A stretch of DNA of 64,000 nt. Origin: Erythrocercus mccallii. Its lineage: Eukaryota > Chordata > Aves > Passeriformes > Dicruridae. Positions within the stretch are counted from its first letter, which is position 1. Each line of letters starts with the position of its first letter. The notes under the pieces were generated by a model. The model saw only the letters and a list, made by a program, of their open reading frames with translations. It searched no databases and was not told where the DNA came from. The stretch lies in NCBI GenBank assembly GCA_013397435.1, contig VZRG01001515.1, forward strand, positions 64,646 through 128,645, given 5' to 3'. The position numbers were made by a program, and so were the translations under genes. Below, piece after piece: positions 1 to 12,060 of the stretch.

Positions 1-3000
1 AGCTCACTACTGATTCATGGTCAGCTTCCCTTCCCTGTCTCCATGTTCTGTGCTGCAGAGCTCACACACCTGTGCTGGTGTTGTTCTCCAGGCTCCCATG
101 GCTCACGGATTGCTCCATCCTAGACTCAGGACTTGCTGTCTTTCTCTCTCTGTTGACCCTCATGACTTTCCCATTGTCCCACCCATCAAGCCTGTCAAAG
201 ACAGTGGGGCCTCAAGGTCCCTTTGAGTGGCTTGATCTGAATCTGGATGATTGTTCCTTCAGTGCCTTTTCCTGCACAAAAGCTGCTGGGCTATTCCCAG
301 GACAATTGCTGCTGCTGTTTTTGCAGACCAGTACAACATTTGCTTCACTCCAGACTTCTGGAAAGTAGTAGCTTCCATGTTAAATTGACTGCTCCAGCAG
401 ACAGAGCAGCTGCTGCATTCCTGGTCTCCCCAAGCTGTCTCAGCTCCACCACGTGGATCTGGCAGTTTCTTTTTTAATGTCTCATTTTGTTCCAGCGCTT
501 TTCCTTCTGCTACCTCAGGACTGAGACCCACGTCTGCTTTGCAAACATCTGGGATGGCTTAAGGACGGATTTCTCCCTGCTCATGGGAAGGATCATGGAA
601 GCACTGCTTCTCTGCTTCAGCAGAAAGTCTCTCCAGTTAAACTGAACTGTCAAAAGGACACAGTTGGGTTTCCAGGTGCTGCCCTAAAGCAAGTTGGGGG
701 GTACTCACACATCCTTTTTTATCCCTAAAGCCACTGACAGGATCTTCCAATGGAATGAGGAAGGAGGCAGAGGTTATGATTCCATTTCAGTCCAGGCCAG
801 TGTTCAACATTCCCTCTCCAGTTAAATCATTCCTCCTGCTCCAGGGCCCTGGAGATCCTGGTATATCCCCAGCGTAGCCAAACTAGAGGTGCTGGAAGGT
901 GTCAGGGGATATTATGGATCCAAGTGATGCCAGTGCTCCAGGGAGCCACCTCTGGCTCACAGTAGCTCCAGGAGGTTCATGGTCCTCCCTTGGAGACACT
1001 GAGATCCCCCCTTGCCTATGGATGCCTTTCCCTGCTTCTCCAGAACCCAGGTTGGGGACTTCAGTCAAAATCAAGATGTTTCTGGAATTCCCCTGATATA
1101 ATTTCTTCCCTGCTCATGGCTTCAAAACCTTTTCCCTGATGACAGAACTAAAGTGATTCCTGTTCCTGTCCTCTTTCTTTGCTTAAATTTTGTGAGCCCT
1201 TTGTGACTTGTACAGATGTTGAAGCAGCCTCTACATTCAGCTGGAGGACTTCAATTTAATTCCTTTTGTGCTTCAGGCATTTTTATCAACTTCCTGATCC
1301 TCCTGAAAATTTTCCAGCTCACAAAGATGCCTCTCCTTTTCCCCATGGTTTCTCCACACAACACTGACAGGACACTGCAGTGCCTGTTCTGGCACTCAGA
1401 GTTTATTGCTATTGCACTCTGTCTGTAGTTGCCCGAATGCCATTCCTTGAACAACTACTCTGAGTTAGGAATCAGCACTTGGACAGACTTCCCTGGGTTT
1501 CTGTAGGTGCTGGGTGCAGAATAACACCCCAGCCTCTGCCAGGTATTCAAGTATTTAATTCCTCTTCACACTGGGAAGCAGCGAGACCCAACCATCTTGG
1601 AGATCCTCATTCCTTGGGGCACATCATGGGGTGAACGTTGCCTCTTCATCCTTTCCTCCAGAGATGAAGTCTGAAGAGCCTGGGTCAAGTTTACCTCTCC
1701 ACTGGCTTAGTATGAACTCCTGAAACTTGGACAATGATCTTCTCCAGCCTTGGAGCTGGATTTCAAGGCTATTTCTCTATTCACCTCCCCACCCCAATGA
1801 TGCTGGCGAAAGTCTTCCCAACATCTGATTCATCAACCTCACCAAGGCCTCGCCTTCCTCCTGCAGTGCCCATCACCCACCATCTCTCTGCATCTGGGCA
1901 CAATCTTGGAGTCAAAGAGTGTCTCCAAGGCTGCAAGCCCTTTTCCTTCACTTCTCCCAAAACCATGATCCACCAAAACCAATGAGGACCGACACAGCAC
2001 AAAAAAATGCAGGGAGGAGATCCAGCACAACCTGAGGAGTGTGAGCTCCCCTGGAGCTGGGAGGTGCGTGGTGGGAAGAGTTGACCCTTCCTCTTGCTGC
2101 GTGGTCTGTAAACAGCACTCACCTCCCCTTCTCACAAAAACTTACAGCTCTTTTCCACAGCATTGTTCAATACCTGTTAATTTAGCTCTCATTTGGCACT
2201 GGCCAATCCCTTCTTGTCAAACACTCTTGGAAAATGCCCAGCTGTGACCCAATGCCCCTGGAGATCACCTTTAAGGATGTCAAGCACCACATATAAGAGC
2301 TGTAGTCCCTCCTGGTTTTCTCATTCCTGAGGAGAGCTTGTCTGGCTGAGGAACAGGCTGGTCCTTCACTGAAAGCCAGGCATGGGCCAAGTACAACCCC
2401 TCCAAATCATGAAGCTGATTTTGAGCTATCTGACAGCTAGTGAGGATGAGGAAAATGTTTGAAAATAGGAAAACATATTTATTCTGATGCTTACATAACA
2501 CAGAAACAGTCAAACAGATTTTGCTCAAACCATCCCCAAATAATTCTTCTTTTTTTTGGGCTGAGATCAAGCATGAACAAATTCAATCCAAAAGGATATT
2601 TTTTGAGCGATGTATAAACAACTGCAAACAGGGGTTTCGGCTGGAATGTGTGTCTCAGCCGTAGCTCAAGTGTTGCAAGAGCAGTTCGTGAGCGCTCCTC
2701 CGGGGAGTGTGGTTTGGCGGCAGTGGACAGGACTGAGCTCGGCAGGCTCGCATCCTCCCCTGTTGGAGAGGGCTCCTTTACTCTAAACTTAGAAGTATCT
2801 TATGGGATCTGTTCCACTCGTGATGGGGCCTCACTGGCAAGCAGCTCCAGTGTGTAATTGTCCTGTCTGGTAGAAATGTTCCCAATGTTTGACTCCGGCC
2901 TGGCCCCCGCTCCATGCCAGCACGTTGCTGCGATACCGTCTGCAGGCACCCCCGTCAGCCGCGCCCAGCCACATCCTTGTGGCTCTCCTTTTCCACTCAT

Positions 3001-6000
3001 CGGCTTCACATCTCCCTTCATCTCTCCCCTTGTCGGCTAGGATCCAGGTCCTGGCTTGCCCTGCTTCTCTGGTTCTTGGAGGTGATGCTGAAGCAGGCGG
3101 ACAGGCTGTGTTACGGGGCAGGAGTCTCCCAGAGGGATGGGCTTCCTGGTTCCTTGCAGTCAGCCTGGTGCCTCTTCTGTCTCCAGGGAGAGGGGAGAGG
3201 CTGTTGGCATCATGGACAGGACTGAGGTGGGATGGAGGAGGTCCCAAGCTGTGGTCCCCTCTGAAATGTCCACCAGCTCATGGTTGGCCATAAGCTAACC
3301 CGGAGAGCCCCTGATGAGCAGGGAGGTCACACCATTGCCTCCCCAAGTCCTTCTTCATCTCACAGCACCCCAGAAGCTGAATCCCTTCACCAGCCCCTCT
3401 GCCATGTCAGTCCCTGTCTACAGCTCCATGAAGGCCCTGGGCAGGGCCAGCTCCAGTGACCACCAGCACGTCCCACAGCTGGCCAGGTGTTGGGGTGTTA
3501 TACATAATTGCCCTCTGCATAGGCTGAGCAGGTTCCTCTGTCCCTTCCCCAGAACAAGCACAGAGCAGACCCTGCCAAAATATTTTGCCTGGCATAGACA
3601 TGCTCTAGACGAAGGCGCTTGTTATTCCTGTCGGCTCATCCTGACTTTGTAAGGGTGACTAATGCTTTTTCTGGCTGCAGGAGGGTTTAGGGGCATGTTA
3701 ACAAAATGACTGAAAGGAAACAGGCAGCTTCTCCCATGCCCCATCACTGGCAGCACCACCACTTATCCCGTTTATCCAGGCAGGAGCGCTCCAGTTTTCA
3801 GGCTCATTGCTGGAGTCTACAGAAATTGTGTTTTAGGGGCCACACAAGGACATGGCACCCCCCAAGCTGGCAGCCTGTTCCGTGTGGGGCAGCCTGCCCT
3901 CAGCAGCATGTCTGGGCAAACACTTTATTCCATGTCTGGGATCTCTCTGATACATCCAAGGAGACCAAATGTGGTCTCAGTCCAATGCTGAGATGGCGCT
4001 GGAGCCGTGGGCTGAGAACAAGGCTCATCCTATTCATGATTCCAAGGGAAAACTTGAGGCACAGCAAAACTGGAAAACTGCAAAGCTCTTGGAGCTGCCT
4101 CCAAGCCCCATGGAGGCAGCAAACCCTGGCACAAGGTGGGGAGGAGCAGGATCCAAATGACCCCATGCCATGTCCTCCTCCTGTGCTCCTGTCCTGAGCC
4201 CTGCTCTCCTGGCAGAGCAGTGGGGGCAAGGAGGAAAGACTCATCCCAGCAGGGAGGGCCTGGTGGAAGAGACATCCAGCTGTCAGCAGGTGTTCTGTCA
4301 CAATCAGGCATCCCATCATAGAGATCAGATTTTTTTTCCTGTATCCTTCAGAGAGCAACTGTGTTGCTTCCAAACCCATTTCCATTGACAACTTGGCCTG
4401 ACAGAGTGACAGATAAACGTGACATTTCTTCACTCAGAAGACTGTCCAGCATCATAGGGCAAGGTGAATTCAGATGAAATATAGGAAGTGGGACAGCTGG
4501 GTGTCCTCTGCTCTGAGGTCGTGTGGAGGAGGCAGAGTTGGGGTCTGCCCACTTTCCAGCCAAGGCTTCTCCAGCAAGCAGGGAGTTCTTCCTGGGTAGA
4601 GGGCAAGACAGATTTTTGCCATGTTTGCAAGAGCACATCTCCAGGCACATGCCATGGTCTGTTTTCGGACCCCTCACCCACAGCCCAAAGATTTCTGTTG
4701 GCTGGAGAGCCCTCAACCGTTTCTGCAAGTGCTGGATCAGGAGAAGCTAGCAAAAGCAGATGTTTCTAGGTCATCTGCCAGGACCTAAAGTCTGGCCAGG
4801 GGCCTGAGAGTGACAGAGGCACTGTTGTCCTCAGAGTATGACCACATGCCAGCTGCAGCTGTCCAGGTGCTGCTGGTGAAATCCCTCTGGTGGCCATCCT
4901 TGCCCACTGGTGCTTTGGACTATCCCCAGCATATCTGGGGTTGCTCTGCTGTCAGTGTGGCCTCCACTGGCTCTGGACCACTGCCTCTATTCCCAGTTCC
5001 TCTCCACAGAGGCCCCTGCTGAACAAGGCCCTTGGCTCCATGACTGCCTTGGGTTGTCAAGAGGTGCACTCCGGGACATCAGGCCTCCGAGGTCAGGATC
5101 TGTACTGCTGCCTGATTTCCAGGGTTTTGTACAGGAAAGCAGCAGCCCTGTGAATGTTACCATCAAGAAAGCCTGGCAGTCACCATCCAGCCCAGCTCAT
5201 GCTGGTGTATGCACCTCTGACCCAAAGCCTGTGGAAAGGGAGGCTCATCTCTGTTTTTGGAGAGAACCCCATGCCCAGCCCTGACAGCTTCTCCTGGCAC
5301 ATCACCTCAGAGCCAGCATCCAGCCAGGCTGTTAGCACCTCTCTCTTCCCTGCAAAGCAGCCCTGTGCCTGGCTGGCTTCTACTTTTCCTATCTTCCCTT
5401 CCAACATCCCTCCCATACCCCTCCCATTCATTGTCCCCCACTGCGAGGACATCAGAGGCAGCTGCCACTAGACCCAGCACATCGCTCTTGTACACTCAAA
5501 TAATCCCCACAGTGCTCAGTGCCATTATGCAAGGCCTTCACACCCACAAAAACTGGTTTGAGTTATTCCCCTCCTCTCCCCCAGTTCCCTTTAGGCACTT
5601 CCAGATTTATTCCTCCCATTACAGAAGTGTTTGGGATTCCTCCTATCTCTGAACACAGACTGCATTTGTATGCTGGGGATGTCATTTGATTACATCTGAC
5701 CCAAGCTGTAATCCTTCTGTATAAAATTTCTGTTGTGCTCAGTTTGTACTGTTTGCCTATGTTAAGATCTTTTCTGAGTTTCATTAGAGGAAAGACTTGC
5801 TTAAATAATTTGGGAAACAATTTGGAAATACTTATAAAAGCACTGAGTTCAGTGCTGTCAGTGGTGGATTTATATTGCCTTTGTTTGTGAACATCCAGAT
5901 GGTATTCTCTGACTATTAAAATGCTTTTCATGATGTTCACAATGATTATGCACTTAAAAATTCCCACAGGAAGCTGAAAACCCACAATCTGTCAGTCTCC

Positions 6001-7932
6001 TGCTTGAAAAGCCTGTCAGATGAGGGGCAGAAACCACTGTAGCCCTCCAGGTGACAGGACTGCTGTCATGCAGCAGGACCAAATGATGCACCTTGCAGGG
6101 TCAGTGCCAGGAAGCACCCCCGCAGTGATCAGCACCATCAGGCACTTCAGAGAAGAGCCACGAAGGTCAGGCACTCATCTCCCTCACAAATCCATCCAGA
6201 CATGTCCCTGGAGAGCCCCAGCCAGCCCTGCTGCAAGCTCCGAATGGGATCTGGCTTTTTGCAAAGCCTGGCCCCAGCTGTGGTGCTGAGTGCTGGGAAA
6301 CCTGGCACTGAGCTCCTCGAAATCCGACTCTTGACACTTAATGACTTTCTCTCATCCGACGTGCTCTGTTATTTAACTAGGAATAAAAGTCGGATGTTGA
6401 CTGCCAGACTCTCTCCATCCTTCTCTTTCTGAAGCACTCTGAACCACCATCCCTCCCACGTCCTGCTGCTTTCACCATTGCTCATATTTTTACACAAGTG
6501 CAGCAGTGGCTCCTCGGGCACTCTCTGTGCTCCTCCAGAGCCTGTCCCTGGAGCTGTACTGGGATGGTTTGTCCATGCTCTGCTAGGTTTGCTCCCTGGC
6601 AGCCTGCCTGCTGAGTCAGGGTGAGAACACCTCCATGCCACCCGCACCTGGCCAGGAAGCCAGAAGATGTCACGCTGTGCAAAAGCCCTATTTCCCCTCC
6701 TGAGCCAGGCACAGGGAGCTGGCAGGTGCCCTGATTGCTCCTGCCAGAGCAGGGTTTGCTCTTCCTGACAGGTCACCCCTGCTTATGTACACCAGGAGCC
6801 AGCACCTGCTATGTCCTCACACTGTCCTCCTGTCCTGGCCCTGGAGAAGCAGGTGCTCCCTGTGCCACGTCGCTGGCTGATACCTCAGAGCTGCCTTGCC
6901 ATGCCCCAAGCCCAGGGGGCTGGGAGGGTTTGGCCCAGCTGCCCTCTCAGTGCAGCTGCAAGAGAACTGGGGGCTTTTTTCCGGGGTTACTCCACTGCAT
7001 CTCCACCTCCTGTCCCACTCTCTCCCCTGACCTTCCTTCAGTCCAGGCTCCAGATGGCTAAAATTTCGCCAGTGCTGGAAAGCAGCTTCACCACCACAGA
7101 AATGGTGTTTCCGCCTCTCCAGAGTGCTATAAAGCCACAAGCTAAATGCTCAATTCCCAGTCTGGCCCTTTCTGTCCAAGACCCAGGTGTGATGCCGAGA
7201 TGCCCAGTGCAGCCTCCCTGCACTTCATCCAGCTCCAAGCATCCCTGGACCAGCCAGCCCTCCCATGGGACTACCCTTCCTTCCTGGAGAAAGTGACCAT
7301 CTCTGTCACCCTACAAGGCCTTGGACACCTTGTTTTCCGTGGCTCTGCTGGGCTGGCAATTGACTCCAGCTGTTTTTGCTCAGGTCTCACATGCAGGAAG
7401 GGTGCTGGGGAGGGCTGGACTGTCTGCTGGGCTCAGCTCCTCACCAGCACCCAAACCCTCACACTTCATCAGCCTGGGGAGCACTGGGGGAGCGCCACCG
7501 CCCTCGCAAATCCCAGCCAGGGTCAGCTCATGGAGTGAGGGAGCACAGACCACAGTCCAAGGAGCAGCAGTCACATAGGGAAAATGGTTTTCAGCCTCAA
7601 GTGAGTCTCCAGAATGAGCAGAGGCCCAGGCTGGCTGTGTGATGGAGCACACACACACGTGAGCACATGAGCGCGAGCCTCCCACGGCGCTGAACACAGG
7701 CCCCGTTATGCAAAATCACAGCTGGCCAAGGAACGCAACAGCACCGGCATGCCTGAGTGAACACACAGAGCACCGAGTGCACCTCATTTACAAAGCATCA
7801 GCAGACACACACTGGAAACACAAACCACGTGTTGGCCAGCACACGCCTGCTCTGCGCAGGCTGCACCTCGTGCCTGCACCCCCCAGCCACACGTGGCCCC
7901 ACATGCTGACAGAGCGCACACTGCGCTCCCAG
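1..7932. other. No gene seen
   Basis: Mixed-composition sequence without a supported exon, repeat family or RNA gene. Open frames are short and overlap on both strands. An AT-rich patch at about 5690-5960 and a CpG-enriched patch at about 2640-3050 are the only local changes in composition. Confidence 0.6.
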
Positions 7933-8212
7933 GGAGCCCATGGGGAGCCTCGTGTGCCTGGGGAGCCTCACTGTGCTCCTGGAGAGCCCTGTGTTCCCAG
8001 TGAGCCTCATGCTCCTGGGGAGCCTCACTGTGTTTCTGGTGAGCCTTGCCATGTTCCCAGTGAGCCTCACATTCCCAGTGAGCCTCGTGTTCCTGATGAG
8101 CCTCGTGTTCCCCATGAGCCTCATCATGTTCCCAATGAACCTCACCGTATTCATGATGAGCATCATGCTCTCAATGAGCCTCATGTTCCCAGTGAACCTC
8201 GCCACCCCATGG
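7933..8212 (+). repeat. Minisatellite of 18- and 21-bp units
   Basis: From 7945 there are 13 consecutive units beginning GAGCCT or a variant, with lengths of only 18 or 21 bp (8 of 18, 5 of 21), then a partial unit from 8194. A typical unit is GAGCCTCRTGTTCCCAGT. Because every unit is a multiple of three, the frame from 7708 to 8472 stays open and reads as Glu-Pro repeats, and the opposite strand is open too. No known protein is recognised. Confidence 0.8.
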
Positions 8213-11200
8213 GACCATGTGCCTCTCTGATCAGACTGATTATGATGGTGGAACTGCCCTCCACGTGGGGACATCTCCCCTCCTGTCTAGGCACCCCACA
8301 CTGGCAATGCCAAAGGGCTGGGACATGCCCTTGGAGGGTCCTGGCTGTCTTCTGCTCCCTGGTGTGGTTGGCGTGGGCAGGATCACCCCTTCCTGAGGTG
8401 AGGGACACCTGTTCCAACAGCCTCCAGGTACCCAGACACCCTGTCCTGCTCTGCTGCCCATGTCAGGAGTGACAACAGGGCTGAGGGACATCTCTGAAGA
8501 AGCACCAGGAATTTGAAGACCATTAGGAGCTCTCAGCAGAGTAAGAAAGTACAAGTCCCTCTGATGTGGATGCAGAGGAGCTGTCACTGCAGTGAGAGGC
8601 TGGGAACAAACACACCCCACCAGAGAAGACCCTGGCACCAAGAGCTGGGACGTGTCTTGCTGTGGACAGGACATCTTGTCCTCTACATGTCCAGCACACC
8701 ACAAGGCTGGCTCTCACCTGCAGCCGAGCATTACCTCAGCTCTTGGGCCATGTGCACACACTGAGCCCAACCTCAGGGCTCCTCAGGCTTCAGGCTGGTG
8801 GGGCTGTTTGACTCCTGAGATACCCACCCCATGCTCCTCTCATGTCCAGTTAGGGCTTTTCAGGCCGCCCAGCACTGGTAAGGGTCTTCTGTCTCATCTG
8901 ACCCCAGGGGAAGAGTCTGGACCTAAGCTGAGACAGCACAGTCACACCTACAGCATCCCAAGCCAGGGCCATGCCTTTGAAGTGTTTTTTCTTCAGAAAC
9001 ACAGCCAGGAGGAAAAGTGAGAAAGCTGTGCACGAGAGTTGGTCAGAAACATTTAGACAAGACATTTCTCCATTGGAATGTGCTGGCTCATGGAGATGTT
9101 TTGTGGAGACAGTTTGATTGCAGTTGAACACTGCCAAGAAACTGCCAGACCTGCTGCCTGGCAATGCTTCTTCTCTGGAGCAGCTGCCTGGGGCACGGGC
9201 AGCTGCCCAAGAGCCTGCAGAGCCTGCGAGCCCCAGGTCTTCGCTCACCGCTCCAGGAGAAGCTCAGCTTCCATGGCTGGCCCAGGTTTTGGCTGGAGGA
9301 CAGAGCAGCAAGAGGAGTAGCGTGAAGTCAGCGTTCCCAGGAATTCCCTGGACCTGGGCGTCAGGGCAGCCAGCTTCGGATCCAGGCGCTCCCACCCTCC
9401 CAAAAAAATCTGTGGACAAGACAAACTGTGTATCAAGCTCATTCTATGTCCCAACAAAACCAAGGCTCCAAATGTCAGATTTTTGGGGAAAAAGAGACTT
9501 GGTTTGTGCACCAGACCCTGAGAGGGTGCCCCTTGACCCAGCTGCTTGTTTGGTACCACTCTCCAGCAACTCTAACAGCTCCAGGAGCTCCATCTCCAGG
9601 GAGAACTGGAGGGATCTGACAGGAGAAAGCTGTGCCCTTGTCCCTCTGCCAAAGGAATGACAGTCTTCCCCAGACAAGCTTTGGGTAAAGGTGTGGAAAA
9701 GCTGTGCTTAGGATCACCATGTGCGGAAATCCTTCCTTCTGACATGAAACAAAGGTCCATATGTGGCTGTGGCAGTGAAACAGGGACTGGATCCCCCTTT
9801 CTCTGAAAGTGTTTCTCAGCACAGGAGAAAGCTTCCTCTGCTCTTGGTAGGAAAACAGAGACTGCAGTTTGTGGCCAAGATTGGGGTGTTTATTCCAGAT
9901 CAAGTGTTGACTCTGGAAGTGCCCCAGCATGGGGACAAGCGCAAGAGGTGGGGGAGCTCTGCTTCTGGAGGCTTTCAGACCTCAGGTAGACAAAGCTACA
10001 GCCACGGTGACTGAGTGCTTGCAACAGCCCTGCTGTGAATCAGACTGGTCCGGAGCCCTCCAGGGGCCCCCTCCCACCAAATCTTGGGAGGTTCTGGAGA
10101 ACAACCCTGAGGGATGCCTTCAAAGCTGGACCTTTCCTGCCAGGAGATGCACGTGCTCTGCAAACAGGATGAGGATCATGTCTCAGGCATCTGTTTCTCC
10201 ACAGGCACAGTCCTGCCAGCTTGACTTCAGTCAGGGCAGCCCCAGAGCAGGCAAAGGGATGGTGTTCCCTTCCAGAGGGACGGTGTTCCATGGGACAGGG
10301 GTGGATGTCTGAGAGCTGAGCATGATGAAAGTGCGGGATGGTCTCCAGTGAACACGAGGGCTCTGTGATGTCATTGGAGAGGCAGTGCTTGTGTCAATGC
10401 ACTGGGCTGTTGTGGGACAGGTAATTGAAGCCGGCCCCAGATTTCAATCAGAGACTAAACAATACAAAAGCCACATGGCACACGTGGAGAGGAGCGGAGC
10501 GCTGGCCAGCTGACAGCTCTCAGAAGCAGCTGAGCTGAGGCCCATCACTTGTGAGAGAGTTCCCGCAGTCCCGGTCCTCCACTGTCCAACATGAAGACAA
10601 CATGATTAATGTTAGAAATTATTAATGGCTGAAAAACATGATTAATGTTGGCTGCAGATGGCACAGGCTGCTGTGGGAGAGAGCAGCCACTGTGCCCTGG
10701 GAGCAGCAGCATTTTTCTAGCCACATGTGAAGCTACTTTGGCAGGAACAGGGTACGGACCAGGCCCTCTGGCCCCATATTCGCAGACCGAGGGTCAAGAT
10801 TCCCCTTCCCACAGCCTGGGCCTCCATGCCAGGAGGCAGCTTGAGGGTCTGGTAGGTGATTACAGCCCCCAAAACAGTGACACAGAGGAGGAAGGCTGTG
10901 AGTGTCCTCATGTGCCCCCACAGATGGCTGGGCCCAGCTCCCACCCATCACAGTGGAGGGCTGAATGGAAGGTCTGGGAAGAGCCATAGAACTGATTATA
11001 GAGGGAGGCAGAGAGAATTAGGAGCCACAGAACTACAGGAACCACGGAATTACAAGGTCACTTTGTGATGTTCACAAATGGATTTTGATGGGCAGTACAC
11101 AAGGGTTCCATGTCTTTGTTTGTAGAGGGGTGTTTTCAATCCTTTAAGGGACTGACTGCACCAGGCAGCCCCTCTTGAAGCCGAGGAAAAACTGGGTCCC

Positions 11201-11529
11201 TGGGAATAGACAGGGAGGGAAGGTCACAGGTATAGCAGGGTGGGCAGGAACCTGTGCCCGAGCAGGAACGTGGGAAGAGACAGCCCACTGTGGTCAGATG
11301 TCAGTGCTGGAATCCCTCACGAGTTAAAGGGGTTAAGAGGTCATGGAAAATCCTTTGGAGGACCAGCAGGACAAGGATTCAGAGAGCAACATCTGTCGTG
11401 TGAAATACAACAGCTTTTCTCCCAGCAGTGGTGCAAGGGCTGGAAACAAACAGCTCCTCCTTGGAGCACAGGCAGATCCCCAGAGGTCCCAGGACCAGGA
11501 GAGCCGGGTTAGCACTGAGCTCCAGGAGG
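8213..11529. other. No gene seen
   Basis: No exon or transposon recognised. The 10430-10500 stretch has adjacent CACATG and CACGTG E-boxes, and the palindromic pair at 10599-10649 is listed separately. Longer frames such as plus 9118-9660 show no domain. Confidence 0.55.
10599..10649. repeat. Two copies of a palindromic AT-rich element
   Basis: AACATGATTAATGTT occurs at 10599-10613 and 10635-10649, separated by a stretch that contains ATTATTAATGG. Each copy is palindromic apart from the centre. Confidence 0.65.
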
Positions 11530-12060
11530 GACCCTGCGGCTGTCCTTGGAGCACAGAGCCCTGCGGAGCAGCAGGCACCCACCACCCTCTCCCGCGGGGC
11601 AGGGAGATATCCGAGTGCAGGCGTCACCTCCCCGGAGAGCGACCGGGACCAAGCCGGCTCCCTCCGGGCCAGCGGTGACCGCTCCCGGGAGGTGGCCGTG
11701 GGGATTAGCAGCAAATTCCAGCCCGCAGCGACGGCCCAGTCAGCCCGGCGTGCATCAGCGAGGCTTTGCCGGCTGCTCCTCGGGGATTATCGGGACTCAG
11801 GGCCGCGCTGTCTGAAATCAGGATTCCTCCCTGCAGGAACGGTGAGCTCGGTCGAGCCGTGCCGTGCTGTGCTGGTACCTGGGTGGGGAAGGTTCCCCCT
11901 CCCGGGACGTGCAGGAGCCATCGTGGCACCGCTCCCCGGGGCCCCCGGGGGTGGCCGGGCTGCCAGCGGGAAGCAGACGTGCGTGTGCGGGGAGGAATGT
12001 TTGCTCAGGCAGGTCCAGCCCCGCCGCTATTTCTGGTCCCAAGAGGTCCCGAGGGAGGGC
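11530..12060. promoter_or_regulatory. CpG island in the gene-free left part
   Basis: CpG dinucleotides are frequent here and scarce on both sides. A strong donor-like sequence, GTGAGC, follows at 11842 on the plus strand. A 222-codon plus-strand frame covers the island (11428-12096), but its composition (R, A, G, S, P) is what GC-rich sequence gives by chance and I recognise no domain. This may be an unassigned promoter or an orphan CpG island. Confidence 0.45.
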
